This document shows positions 8,665-17,660 of a DNA stretch of 64,000 nt, one piece after another (positions within the stretch are counted from its first letter, which is position 1; each line of letters begins with the position of its first letter). The stretch is taken from positions 17,545 to 81,544 of the forward strand of contig NZ_JAGFNS010000010.1 of assembly GCF_017592555.1 (NCBI RefSeq), read 5' to 3'. This stretch comes from Actinoplanes flavus. GTDB lineage: Bacteria > Actinomycetota > Actinomycetes > Mycobacteriales > Micromonosporaceae. Position numbers and translations under genes: made by a program. A model generated the notes under the pieces. The model ran no database searches and was not told where the DNA came from. It saw nothing but the letters and a program-made list of their open reading frames with translations.

Positions 8665-10431
8665 TCACGCGGGTGTGAGATGCCACATCCGGTGTGACCA
8701 GCCGATGTCGGTGGACGTGACGGTCCGCAGACCGGCCGTCGCGAGGAGTGCGGCGATCTGCTCCGCGGTCCGCCGCCCGGTGCCGAACGCCGCCCGTAGC
8801 CGCAGGTCGTTCTCGATCTCCTCGACGTCGGTGTCGCCGTCCGGGCGGACGTCCTCGACCACCACGACGTCGGTCCCGGCCGGCAGCGCGCGGGCGAACT
8901 CGGCGAGCAGGTGGGCCGCGTCCGCGTCGGTCAGCCAGTCCAGGAAGTGCACCAGCAGGTGGGTGGCGCCGTCGCGGACCGCGATCGCCCCGGACGTGGG
9001 CACGAGTTCGACGTGGCCGGCGTGCTCGGAGTCGAGGATCCGGTCGCGGACCATGGTGAGCGCCGACGGCAGCGCGGACAGGCTCAGCTCGGTGCCGGGG
9101 TGGGCGCGGGCGATCGCGTTGACGGCGGCCCCGGCCCCGTGCCCGGTGGCGGCGACCGCGCTCGCCCCGGCCCAGTCGTACGCCGACATGATCAGCGGCG
9201 CGATCCACAGTGCCAGGTCCTCGACCACGCCGCGGGCCTGCCCGCCCAGCCGCTCGTCGGTCTCGAAGACGGCGCGCAGCGACTCCGGCGTCCCGGCGGC
9301 GGCCAGCTTGAGCACGCCCAGGTCGAGGATCGCCTCGGCGTTCTCCAGGTGGTAGTCGTCGGCGTCCTCGGCGAGCTCCTCACCCAGCGCGGTGAGCACG
9401 TGGCGGCCGCCGGCGTCCACCGCGACCACGTCGAGCGCGGCCAGGTAGCGCAGCAGCGACTCGACGGTGCCCGGGTCGGCGCCGGTCCGCGCGGCGACCG
9501 CGGCCGCCGTGCCGTCCCCGGCGTCGACGGCGTCGATCACCCCGAGCGTGACGGCGACCCGGATGGCGAGGCCGGGCACGATCTCGGCGAGTTCGTGCAG
9601 CCGCTCGTGGGCGTCGTCCTCCGGCTGCTCCTCGGTCGTCTCGTCGAGCGGTGCCTCGGAGGACGAGCGTTTCCAGTACCCGGTGATCTCCACCTGGGAC
9701 GCCGGCAGCTCCCGCTCCACCCGCAGGTAGCGGCGCAGCGGCCGGATGGCGCCGGCCTCACCGGCCACCCAGGCGAAGACGACGCCGTCCGGCCACGGCA
9801 GGGCCCGGACCGCCTCGTCCAGGGTGGGTGAGCCGCCGGTCAGCCAGGTGATCTCGGCGTCGGCGGCGGTCGGCAGCTCCTGGCGGCGGCTGTCGTCGGC
9901 GATCTCGATGAAGACGTGCGCGCGGGTGCCGGCCGGCATCTCGTGCAGCCAGCGGCGCAGCGCGGGAAGGGCGGTCTCGTCGCCGGCGGCCACGATGACG
10001 TCGGCGCCGGCCGGGTGGCTCAGGGACATCTTCGGGCCGGCCATCCACACCGTGTCGCCGGGCTTCGCGTGCTCGGCCCAGGTCGCGGCCGGGCCGCTGC
10101 CGTGCCGTACGAAATCGAAGTCGACCCCGTCGGCGGTGATCCGGTGCGGGGTGTAGTCCTTGGCGATGGGCCGTTCGCCGGCCGGCCAGTCCAGGCTGGC
10201 GATCTCCTGCCGGGGCAGCACCGGCCGGTCGGCGCCGGGCGCCGCGAAGAAGAACTTGACGTGGTCGTCGAAGCCCTCCGACGTCCACGCGGGGAGGTCC
10301 AGCCCGTTGGCGTGGAACGCGCCCAGTTGCGGTCCGCCGACGGTGATCCGGCGGGTTCCGGCGTTCACGTCGGCCACCCGCAGGACGGTCAGCTCGCGCA
10401 GGACGATCGGAAACGTGACTCTGGTACGCAT
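8665..10431 (-). CDS. siderophore-interacting protein fused to a methyltransferase-like domain
   Basis: This 588-residue protein has two parts. Residues 1 to about 260 are a siderophore-interacting/ferric-siderophore reductase module: an N-terminal FAD-binding barrel, the KDYTPHR flavin motif, the GDTVWMAGP segment and the GDETALPALRRWL motif of the NAD(P)H domain. Residues about 300-588 look like an O-methyltransferase: a helical winged dimerisation segment (VALTLGVIDAVDAG, TVESLLRYLAAL) followed by a Rossmann-like region whose glycine motif is degenerate (ATGHGAG rather than DxGxGxG). The ATG at 10431 is preferred over a longer frame because MRTRVTFPIVLRELTV matches the family N terminus. 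The fusion suggests coupled iron release and methylation, or a non-catalytic C-terminal scaffold. Confidence 0.8.
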   Translation of the reverse strand: MRTRVTFPIVLRELTVLRVADVNAGTRRITVGGPQLGAFHANGLDLPAWTSEGFDDHVKFFFAAPGADRPVLPRQEIASLDWPAGERPIAKDYTPHRITADGVDFDFVRHGSGPAATWAEHAKPGDTVWMAGPKMSLSHPAGADVIVAAGDETALPALRRWLHEMPAGTRAHVFIEIADDSRRQELPTAADAEITWLTGGSPTLDEAVRALPWPDGVVFAWVAGEAGAIRPLRRYLRVERELPASQVEITGYWKRSSSEAPLDETTEEQPEDDAHERLHELAEIVPGLAIRVAVTLGVIDAVDAGDGTAAAVAARTGADPGTVESLLRYLAALDVVAVDAGGRHVLTALGEELAEDADDYHLENAEAILDLGVLKLAAAGTPESLRAVFETDERLGGQARGVVEDLALWIAPLIMSAYDWAGASAVAATGHGAGAAVNAIARAHPGTELSLSALPSALTMVRDRILDSEHAGHVELVPTSGAIAVRDGATHLLVHFLDWLTDADAAHLLAEFARALPAGTDVVVVEDVRPDGDTDVEEIENDLRLRAAFGTGRRTAEQIAALLATAGLRTVTSTDIGWSHRMWHLTPA

Positions 10432-10479
10432 ACTTCGGCTGGACACGGTAGGAGAGACTACGTGGCGGCCCGGAGGCCG

Positions 10480-10485
10480 TAGCAT
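10480..10485 (+). promoter_or_regulatory. -10 element of a likely leaderless promoter
   Basis: TAGCAT fits TAnnnT and ends exactly 6 nt before the ATG of the beta-helix lipoprotein gene, which has no Shine-Dalgarno sequence. Transcription would start at or next to the A of the ATG. Confidence 0.5.
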
Positions 10486-10491
10486 CTGCCG

Positions 10492-11667
10492 ATGCGATTG
10501 GGACGGATCATCCTCGCCGTGTGCGCCGCCGGCTCGCTGGCCGCCTGCCACCGCCCGGCCCCGCCACCGGCGGCGGCCGCACCGTCGGCTCCGGCGGCTT
10601 CGGCGGCGCCCGCGTCGGCGCCGGCACCGGCGCCGACCGCCCCCTCCGCCTCGGCTCCGGCGCCCCCGAAGCCGAGCGTCAGCCCGAAGACGCTGCCGAA
10701 GCCCGGCAATCCGGGCGGCCGGGCCACGGTCCCGGCCACCGCGCGGGCCGTCGACACCAGCCGCCCGGACCGGACGATCGGCGACGGCACCCCGGCGAGC
10801 TGCACCTCGGCCGCCGTGGTGAAGGCCGTCGCGGCCGGCGGCCTGATCACCTTCGACTGCGGTCCGCAGCCGGTCACGATCACCATGACCGACACCGCGA
10901 AGGTGCGTAACGCCAAGGCCCGGGTGGTGCTCGACGGTGGCGGCCGGGTCACCCTGAGCGGCGGCGGCAAGCGCCGCATCCTCTACATGAACGTCTGCGA
11001 CACGAGCCTCGGGCAGAGCCCGGCGAGCGGCCACTGCCATCTCAAGGCCACCCCGAAGCTGACCGTGCAGAACATCGTCCTCAAGAACGGCGACAGCACC
11101 GACCCGACCGACGAGACCGGCGGCGGAGGCGCGATCTTCGCCAACGGCGGCCAGCTGAAGGTGATCAATTCGCGGTTCACCGGCAACCGCTGCCACGGCA
11201 CCGGTCCCGACCTCGGTGGCGCGGCGATCCGGGTGCGCCTGTCCGGGCAGACGGCGTACGTGGTGGGCAGCACCTTCACCGGCGGCGTCTGCTCCAACGG
11301 CGGCGCACTGAGCAGCATCGGGGTCTCCTGGACGATCCTGAACAGCCACTTCTCCGGCAACGCGGCGATCGGCAACGGCGCGAACCCGGCCCGCGACGGC
11401 ACCCCGGGCGGCGGCAGCGGCGGCGCGATCTACAACGACGGCGACACCTACCAGCTCAGGATCGACGGCACCGTGATCGAGAAGAACAAGGCCGAGGAGG
11501 GCGGCGGCGCGATCTTCTACGTGAGCAACGACCGTTCCGGCACGCTGTCCGTCCGCAACTCCACGTTGCGGCGCAACGTCAGCTCCGGGTTCGAGAGCGA
11601 CGGGCTGCCCGGCATCTTCTACCTGGGGTCGGGGCAGCCGTCGCTGACCGGGTCGAAGCTCAGCTGA
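10492..11667 (+). CDS. secreted lipoprotein with right-handed beta-helix repeats
   Basis: This 391-residue protein has a lipobox LAAC at residues 17-20, so it is predicted to be exported and lipid-anchored. A long Ala/Pro-rich linker follows (about 25-75). The rest is a polymorphic parallel beta-helix with repeated GGAIFANGG, GGAAIR, GGALSS, GGAIYNDG and GGAIFYV turns, the pattern of right-handed beta-helix surface proteins and polysaccharide lyase-like folds. No lyase active site is obvious. Two Cys pairs near residues 165-180 and 230-265 could form disulfides. Its 3' end overlaps the convergent amidohydrolase gene by 8 bp. Confidence 0.8.
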   Translation: MRLGRIILAVCAAGSLAACHRPAPPPAAAAPSAPAASAAPASAPAPAPTAPSASAPAPPKPSVSPKTLPKPGNPGGRATVPATARAVDTSRPDRTIGDGTPASCTSAAVVKAVAAGGLITFDCGPQPVTITMTDTAKVRNAKARVVLDGGGRVTLSGGGKRRILYMNVCDTSLGQSPASGHCHLKATPKLTVQNIVLKNGDSTDPTDETGGGGAIFANGGQLKVINSRFTGNRCHGTGPDLGGAAIRVRLSGQTAYVVGSTFTGGVCSNGGALSSIGVSWTILNSHFSGNAAIGNGANPARDGTPGGGSGGAIYNDGDTYQLRIDGTVIEKNKAEEGGGAIFYVSNDRSGTLSVRNSTLRRNVSSGFESDGLPGIFYLGSGQPSLTGSKLS

Positions 11668-12508
11668 CCAGCCGGTAGACGCGGGCCGCGGTGCCGCCGA
11701 AGATCTCGGCCCGCCGCGGTTCGCTCATCGGCGGCAGCGCCTCGCGCAGCGCGTCCAGCACCTCGCGGTAGCCGGCGCGCAGCAGGCACACCGGCCAGTC
11801 CGAGCCGAACATCAGGCGTTCCGGCCCGAACAGGTCGACGGCCGCCGCCACGAAGCGGCTCAGCGCCGCCGCCGTCCACCCCGGGCCGGCCTCGGTGACC
11901 AGGCCGGACAACTTGGCGGTCACGTTCGGGCAGCCGGCCAGTTCGGTGATCGGGCCCAGCCAGGCCCGCAGACCGGTGTCGCCCTGGTCGATCCGGGGCT
12001 TGCCGAGATGATCCAGGACCACCTTCAGTTCGGGTACGGCGTACGCCGCTCTCGCCGCGGCCGGAAGCTGCTCGCAGCGGACGACGAGGTCGAAGCTCAG
12101 CCCCGCGGCCGCGACAGCGGCCAGGCCGTGGCGCACCTCCGGCCTGTCCAGGTAGTCCGGGTCGGCCTCGCCCTGCACCTGGGCGCGCACCCCGGCGAGC
12201 AGTTCCCCGCCGGGCAGCCGGCGGTAGGCGGCCAGGGTCGCCGCGACGTCCGGGGCGCCGATGTCGATCCAGGCCACCACAGCGGCGATCACCGGCGTGG
12301 TGGCCGCGTAGCCGAGGAACTCGGCCACCTCGTCGGGGTGGCAGCGGCCGCCCTCGACCAGGACGGTGGCGCCGACCCCGGCCGCGGTCGTCTCGGCGGT
12401 CAGGTCGGCCGGCAGGTAGGGGCGGCGCAGCCGGTCCAGTCCGGGTTCGTCCAGCCATCGGTAGCCGCGTTCGGGCTGCCACAGGTGGTGATGCGCGTCG
12501 ATGATCAT
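11660..12508 (-). CDS. amidohydrolase, L-fuconolactonase-like
   Basis: This 282-residue cytosolic TIM-barrel hydrolase starts MIIDAHHHLWQPERGYRWL. The N-terminal DAHHHLW metal motif, the LDHLGKP motif (about residue 170) and the FGSDWPVC motif (about 240) are characteristic of 2-pyrone-4,6-dicarboxylate/fuconolactone hydrolase relatives (COG3618 type). ATG 12508 is preferred over a GTG/ATG nine codons upstream because GGAG lies six bases before it and the HHH motif is then N-terminal as in the family. It is divergent from the NMT1-like binding protein, suggesting joint control, perhaps of a sugar-lactone or aromatic uptake pathway. Confidence 0.85.
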   Translation of the reverse strand: MIIDAHHHLWQPERGYRWLDEPGLDRLRRPYLPADLTAETTAAGVGATVLVEGGRCHPDEVAEFLGYAATTPVIAAVVAWIDIGAPDVAATLAAYRRLPGGELLAGVRAQVQGEADPDYLDRPEVRHGLAAVAAAGLSFDLVVRCEQLPAAARAAYAVPELKVVLDHLGKPRIDQGDTGLRAWLGPITELAGCPNVTAKLSGLVTEAGPGWTAAALSRFVAAAVDLFGPERLMFGSDWPVCLLRAGYREVLDALREALPPMSEPRRAEIFGGTAARVYRLVS

Positions 12509-12516
12509 CGGACTCC

Positions 12517-12551
12517 AATGAATTGACGTCAGCAAATGAATACCCTACGTT
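12517..12551 (+). promoter_or_regulatory. promoter and candidate operator in divergent intergenic region
   Basis: A TTGACG (12523-12528) and TACGTT (12546-12551) pair are separated by 17 bp, and the -10 ends 6 nt before the ATG at 12558, implying a leaderless message. The palindrome TGACGTCA (12524-12531) overlaps the -35. Direct repeats AATGAAT at 12517 and 12535 flank it, so a regulator could control both divergent genes here. Confidence 0.5.
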
Positions 12552-12557
12552 GCGGGA

Positions 12558-13517
12558 ATGCGACGACCTCGTCTTCTCGCGCTGTTCACCGCCACGGTCC
12601 TGCTCACCGCGGCCTGCGGTGACCCGGAGAACGAGAAGGGCCCGGCCGGGGCGGGGCCGGACAAGGTCGACGTCGGAGTGATCGCGATCCTCGACGTCGC
12701 CCCCATCTACCTCGGCAAGGACAAGGGCTTCTTCAAGGACAAGGGCATCGATCTCAGCCTGACCACCGCACAGGGCGGCGCCGCGATCGTGCCGGCGGTG
12801 CTCAGCGGCGAATACCAGTTCGGGTTCAGCAACACCATCTCGCTGCTGCTCGGCGCGGACCGGGGGCTGGCGGTCAAGGCGGTGGTCAACGGGGTCAACT
12901 CGACCGGTGTGGACGGTCAGGACTTCGCCGGGCTGTTCGTGAAGGCGGACAGCCCGATCAGGTCGCCCAAGGACCTCGCCGGCCGCACGGTCGCCGCCAA
13001 CACCTTGAAGAACATCGTCGACACGACCGTACGATCGTCGGTCGCCGAGGATGGCGGTGACGCCTCCCAGGTGAAGTTCACCGAGCTGGCCTTCCCCGAC
13101 CAGGTGCCGGCGTTGCAGGCGGGCCGGGTCGACGCGATCTTCGTGGTCGAGCCGTTCCAGCAGTCGGCCGTCGCGGCCGGCGCCCGGAAGATCGCCTCCA
13201 GCTACGTGGACGCCGCCCCCGACCTCACCGTCGCCATGTACTTCACCTCGCGGCAGCTGATCGCGAACGACCCGGACCTGGTGTCCCGGTTCACCGCCGC
13301 GATGAAGCAGTCGCTGGAGTACGCCGACGCCCACCCCGACGAGGTCCGGGACGTCCTCGGCAGCTATACGAAGATCGCGCCCGAGGTCCGGGCGAAGCTG
13401 GTCCTGCCGAAGTGGCCCGCCGAGGTGAACCGCGCCTCGGTGGAGGCCCTCGCCGACCGGGCCGTCGGCGACGGCACCCTGCCGAAGAAGCCGGACCTGA
13501 CCGCCCTGCTCCCGTGA
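12558..13517 (+). CDS. NMT1/SsuA-like ABC transporter substrate-binding lipoprotein (orphan)
   Basis: This 319-residue exported lipoprotein has lipobox LTAAC (about residues 17-21). The mature part has the NMT1/THI5-SsuA pattern: DVAPIYLGKDKGFFKDKGID, then GAAIVPAVLSGEYQFGFSN, a PKDLAGRTVAAN hinge and ALQAGRVDAIFVVEPF, as in periplasmic binding proteins for sulfonates, pyrimidines, taurine or aromatic acids. No permease or ATPase gene adjoins it, which is unusual. The divergent amidohydrolase is the only candidate partner. Ligand unknown. Confidence 0.88.
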   Translation: MRRPRLLALFTATVLLTAACGDPENEKGPAGAGPDKVDVGVIAILDVAPIYLGKDKGFFKDKGIDLSLTTAQGGAAIVPAVLSGEYQFGFSNTISLLLGADRGLAVKAVVNGVNSTGVDGQDFAGLFVKADSPIRSPKDLAGRTVAANTLKNIVDTTVRSSVAEDGGDASQVKFTELAFPDQVPALQAGRVDAIFVVEPFQQSAVAAGARKIASSYVDAAPDLTVAMYFTSRQLIANDPDLVSRFTAAMKQSLEYADAHPDEVRDVLGSYTKIAPEVRAKLVLPKWPAEVNRASVEALADRAVGDGTLPKKPDLTALLP

Positions 13518-13533
13518 CGCCGTCCGGAACGGA

Positions 13534-14136
13534 TCACCCGCAGTTGCGGCTGGTCCGCTCCACCGAGTACTCCCGGTCGTCGGTGGTGATGCCGGCCGGG
13601 GCGCCGTCGAAGTGGCTCTCCACCTTCGCCCCGGCCCGCACCTGCTCGTAGTGCAGGTGCGGCGCGCCGGACTTGCCGGTGCTGCCGACCAGCCCGATCC
13701 GCTGGCCGGTCGTCACCCGGTCGCCGGGCGCGACCGCGGGCGGTTCGAGCAGGTGCAGGTACACCGTCTCCCAGCGGCCGCCGTGATCGATCTTCACCCA
13801 GTAGCCGGCGCCGGTGCCGTGCGGTCCCTTCGGGTTGTCCGGCGTACGCGAGCCGAGGGTGCCGTTGAGCCCCGCCTCGACGACCGTGCCGCCGGAGGAC
13901 GCCAGCACCGGCCGCCCCCACGCCTGCCCGCTGGTGGGGAAGAAGTCGATGTCGAAGTCGTCGTGCCCCGGGTAGGTGCCGAGCACCCACGTCTCCCCGC
14001 AGGTCACCGGCAGCTGGAACGCGGGCCGGGGCCCGGGCGGCCGCAGCCTCGGCAGCACGATGGCGCCGGTCACCACGATCACCGCCGCCAGGCCGATGCC
14101 GAGGATCCAGGCGGTACGGTTCGGTCGGCCGGTCAC
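13534..14136 (-). CDS. M23 family metallopeptidase, membrane-anchored
   Basis: This 200-residue product (from GTG 14136) has an N-terminal transmembrane helix (AWILGIGLAAVIVVTGAIVL) and an extracellular LytM/M23 domain. The usual first H-x(n)-D pair is represented by GHDDFDIDFFP, and GAPHLHYEQV carries the HxH zinc ligands, so a peptidoglycan endopeptidase or degenerate M23 role is likely. A TTG 23 codons upstream gives a longer frame, but that extension precedes the membrane helix without a ribosome site, whereas GAAG lies upstream of the GTG. Convergent with the binding-protein gene. Confidence 0.75.
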   Translation of the reverse strand: MTGRPNRTAWILGIGLAAVIVVTGAIVLPRLRPPGPRPAFQLPVTCGETWVLGTYPGHDDFDIDFFPTSGQAWGRPVLASSGGTVVEAGLNGTLGSRTPDNPKGPHGTGAGYWVKIDHGGRWETVYLHLLEPPAVAPGDRVTTGQRIGLVGSTGKSGAPHLHYEQVRAGAKVESHFDGAPAGITTDDREYSVERTSRNCG

Positions 14137-14220
14137 CGCCCGATCTTCGCAGACCACTTCCACTGTGATCTCCGCCGCGCAGCGGGCGTGCCGAAGGTCT
14201 GGCAAGGTCGTAGCCGAACG

Positions 14221-14257
14221 TTGACACCCTATTCACTACAAACGGAGTATGAATAGG
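14221..14257 (+). promoter_or_regulatory. promoter/operator of the OpuC-type operon
   Basis: TTGACA (14221-14226) is a consensus -35. Directly after it, CCTATTCA (14228-14235) and TGAATAGG (14250-14257) form perfect 8-bp inverted arms separated by 14 bp, the layout of a dimeric repressor site. TATGAA inside the right arm is a poor -10 at 21 bp spacing, so the exact -10 is uncertain. The site is 27 bp before the first gene of the operon. Confidence 0.45.
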
Positions 14258-14283
14258 CCGTTGGAAGATCAACCAGGAGCGCC

Positions 14284-15284
<1,001 letters not shown>

Positions 15285-15288
<4 letters not shown>

Positions 15289-15923
15289 CGGAGTACCTGC
15301 GGAACAACGCCGACACCGTCTGGCTGGCCCTCCAGGAGCACGTCTGGCTGGCGCTGCTGCCGGTGCTGCTCGGGTTCGTCATCGCCCTGCCGATCGGCTA
15401 CCTCGGCGTGCGCTTCCCGGCCCTCTACCACCCGCTGGTCAACACCTGCGGGGTGCTCTACTCGATCCCGTCGCTGGCGCTGTTCGTCTTCCTGCCGGTG
15501 GTCCTCGGCACCAAGGTGCTGTCCCCGGTCAACGTCGTCGTGGCGCTCACCATCTACACGGTCGCGCTGCTCGCCCGTACCGTGGCGGACGGCCTGCGCT
15601 CGGTCGACCCGGTCGTCGTCCAGGCGGCCACCGCGATGGGCTACCGCCGGGTGCGGCGCCTCGCCGGGGTCGAGCTGCCGATGGCGCTGCCGGTCATCCT
15701 GGCCGGGCTGCGGGTCGCCACGGTCTCGAACATCAGCCTGGTCAGCGTCGGCGCCCTGATCGGCATCGGCGGGCTCGGCCAGCTGTTCACCCGCGGCTTC
15801 CAGCTGTTCTACATCGAGCCGATCCTGGTCGGCATCGTCCTGTCGGTGCTGCTCGCCGGGCTGGCCGACCTGCTCATCGTGCTCGTGCAGCGGGCCGTCA
15901 CCCCATGGACGCGTGCCGTGTGA
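15285..15923 (+). CDS. OpuC-type ABC transporter permease (first)
   Basis: This 212-residue membrane protein has about six hydrophobic segments and the EAA-type loop DPVVVQAATAMGYRRVRRLAGVELPMALPVILAG that contacts the ATPase. It belongs to the ProW/OpuCB family. The ATG overlaps the stop of the ATPase gene (ATGA), indicating translational coupling, and its own stop overlaps the next start (GTGA). Confidence 0.9.
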
Positions 15924-16579
15924 ACCTCTCCTACCTGCTCGACCCCGCGCACTGGGAGATCGGCGCCGCCTACAGCATCCCGACGCTGATCCTGGCCCAT
16001 CTCGGCTACACGGTGCTCGCCCTGCTGATCGGCACGGTGGTGGCGCTGCCGGTCGGCCTCTACATCGGCCACACCGGGCGCGGCTCGTTCCTGGCCATCA
16101 ACGCTGGCAACGCGGGCCGCTCGCTGCCCACCCTGGGCCTGCTGATGCTGCTGGTCACCCTGCTCGGGCTCGGCCTGCTGCCGGTGCTGATCGCGCTCAC
16201 CGTGCTGGTCGTCCCACCGATCCTGACCTCCACGTACGCCGGGATGCGCAGCCTCGACCGCCGGGTCGTCGACGCGGCCCGCGGCATGGGCATGCGGTCC
16301 TGGCAGGTGCTCACCCGGGTCGAGCTGCCGATGGCGCTGCCGGTGCTGATGGGCGGCTTCCGCAGCGCCGCGCTCCAGGTCGTCGCCACCGCCACGGTGG
16401 CCGCCGCGGTGGGCCTGAGCGGCCTGGGCCGGCTGCTGATCGACGGCCTGGCCGTCAACGACTACTCCCGGGTGCTGGCCGGCGCCATCGTCGTCGCCGT
16501 CCTCGCCGTACTCGTGGATCTCTCCCTGGCGCTGGTTCAGCGCTGGATCGTCTCTCCCGGATTGAAAGGCACCGACTAG
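15920..16579 (+). CDS. OpuC-type ABC transporter permease (second)
   Basis: This 219-residue inner-membrane permease is paralogous to the preceding one, with the coupling loop DRRVVDAARGMGMRSWQVLTRVELPMALPVLMGG. Two OpuC-like permeases with one ATPase and one binding protein is the standard four-gene layout. GTG 15920 forms a GTGA overlap with the upstream stop, matching the coupling style of this operon; an ATG five codons upstream is the alternative. The next gene begins with no gap after its stop. Confidence 0.88.
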   Translation: MNLSYLLDPAHWEIGAAYSIPTLILAHLGYTVLALLIGTVVALPVGLYIGHTGRGSFLAINAGNAGRSLPTLGLLMLLVTLLGLGLLPVLIALTVLVVPPILTSTYAGMRSLDRRVVDAARGMGMRSWQVLTRVELPMALPVLMGGFRSAALQVVATATVAAAVGLSGLGRLLIDGLAVNDYSRVLAGAIVVAVLAVLVDLSLALVQRWIVSPGLKGTD

Positions 16580-17485
16580 ATGAAACGCATAGCCGTCGCC
16601 CTCGCCCTCACCCTCGGCCTCACCGCCTGCGGCGCCAACAGTGATCCGCTCGCCGAGGAGACCAAGGCCGGCTCCTCGGCGATCACCGTCGGATCGGCCA
16701 ACTTCGCCGAGTCCGAACTGCTCGGTGAGATCTACGCGCAGGCCCTGGAGGCCAAGGGCGTCACGGTCACCCGCAAGTTCAACATCGGCGCCCGTAAGGC
16801 GTACCTCAAGGCGCTCCAGGACGGCTCGATCTCGCTGCTGCCGGAGTACAGCGGCGCTCTGCTCGCCGGCCTCACCCCGAGTGGCGTCCCGGAGGGCGTC
16901 ACCACGTCGGAGGACGTGCTGGCGGCCCTCAAGAAGGTGCTGCCGGCCGGCACCGAGGTGCTGGAGCAGTCGGCCGCCGAGGACAAGGACACCCTGACGG
17001 TCACCGCGGAGACCGCCACCAAGAACAACCTCAAGACGATCGAGGACCTGAAGGCCGTCGCCGGCCAGTTCGTGCTCGGCGCCGGTCCCGAGTTCGCCGA
17101 GCGCCACCAGGGCATCAAGGGCCTCGAATCGGTGTACGGCCTGAAGTTCAAGGAGTTCAAGCCGCTGGACTCCGGCGGCCCGCTGACCGTCACCGCGCTC
17201 AAGGACGGCGACATCGACGTGGCGAACATCTTCACCACCGACTCGTCGCTGGTCACCAACAAGTTCGTCGTGCTCGAGGACCCGAAGAACCTCTTCGCGG
17301 CGCAGAACGTCCTCCCGCTGATCCGCACCGAGGCGAACAACGCGACCGTCAGCGGCGCGCTGAACGCGGTGTCGGCGAAGCTCACCACCGAGAACCTCAC
17401 CTCGTACCTGGCCCAGGTGCAGGTGGACAAGAAGGACATCAAGACGGTGGCCAAGGCGTTCCTGACCGAGAACGGTCTCGCCTGA
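16580..17485 (+). CDS. glycine betaine/choline/carnitine-type substrate-binding lipoprotein
   Basis: This 301-residue exported lipoprotein has lipobox LTAC (about residues 13-16). The mature part carries the OpuC/ProX_II pattern: ITVGSANFAESELLGEIYAQALEAKG, then the DGSISLLPEYSGALLAG segment and the C-terminal ALNAVSAKLT repeat. It delivers the osmolyte to the two permeases encoded just upstream. Quaternary-amine binding in this family relies on an aromatic cage that I cannot place with certainty, so ligand identity remains open. Last gene of the operon, followed by a strong terminator. Confidence 0.9.
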   Translation: MKRIAVALALTLGLTACGANSDPLAEETKAGSSAITVGSANFAESELLGEIYAQALEAKGVTVTRKFNIGARKAYLKALQDGSISLLPEYSGALLAGLTPSGVPEGVTTSEDVLAALKKVLPAGTEVLEQSAAEDKDTLTVTAETATKNNLKTIEDLKAVAGQFVLGAGPEFAERHQGIKGLESVYGLKFKEFKPLDSGGPLTVTALKDGDIDVANIFTTDSSLVTNKFVVLEDPKNLFAAQNVLPLIRTEANNATVSGALNAVSAKLTTENLTSYLAQVQVDKKDIKTVAKAFLTENGLA

Positions 17486-17498
17486 CACGCTCCGTGAG

Positions 17499-17534
17499 GA
17501 ACGCCGCCCGGTGACGGGCGGCGTTCTTTTGTTT
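17499..17534 (+). terminator. rho-independent terminator of the osmolyte operon
   Basis: GAACGCCGCCCG (17499-17510) and its perfect 12-bp complement (17515-17526) enclose a GTGA loop and are followed by TTTTGTTT. It lies 13 bases after the stop of the binding-protein gene. This is the cleanest intrinsic terminator in the window. Confidence 0.92.
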
Positions 17535-17546
17535 CCGGCGGATGTC

Positions 17547-17628
17547 TTGACGGAAGAACTCGCCGGTATCTATGTTTGCCGCAAAGATTTGCAGAAAGTT
17601 TCAAACCTGTTGCAGTAAGTGCTTGCAG
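17547..17628 (+). promoter_or_regulatory. alpha-amylase promoter with TTGCAG direct repeats (MalR/Reg1-type operator)
   Basis: TTGACG (17547-17552) and TATGTT (17571-17576), 18 bp apart, form a sigma-70-like promoter. Downstream are three TTGCAG repeats at 17589, 17610 and 17623 and a TTTGCCGCAAA palindrome (17575-17585). Direct repeats of this kind are known at maltose/amylase genes of Streptomyces, where a LacI-family repressor (MalR/Reg1) acts. Its presence here suggests repression without maltodextrins. No such regulator gene is in the window. Confidence 0.65.
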
Positions 17629-17660
17629 ACCCGTCCCCGACCCATCCCCAGGAGCTCGAT

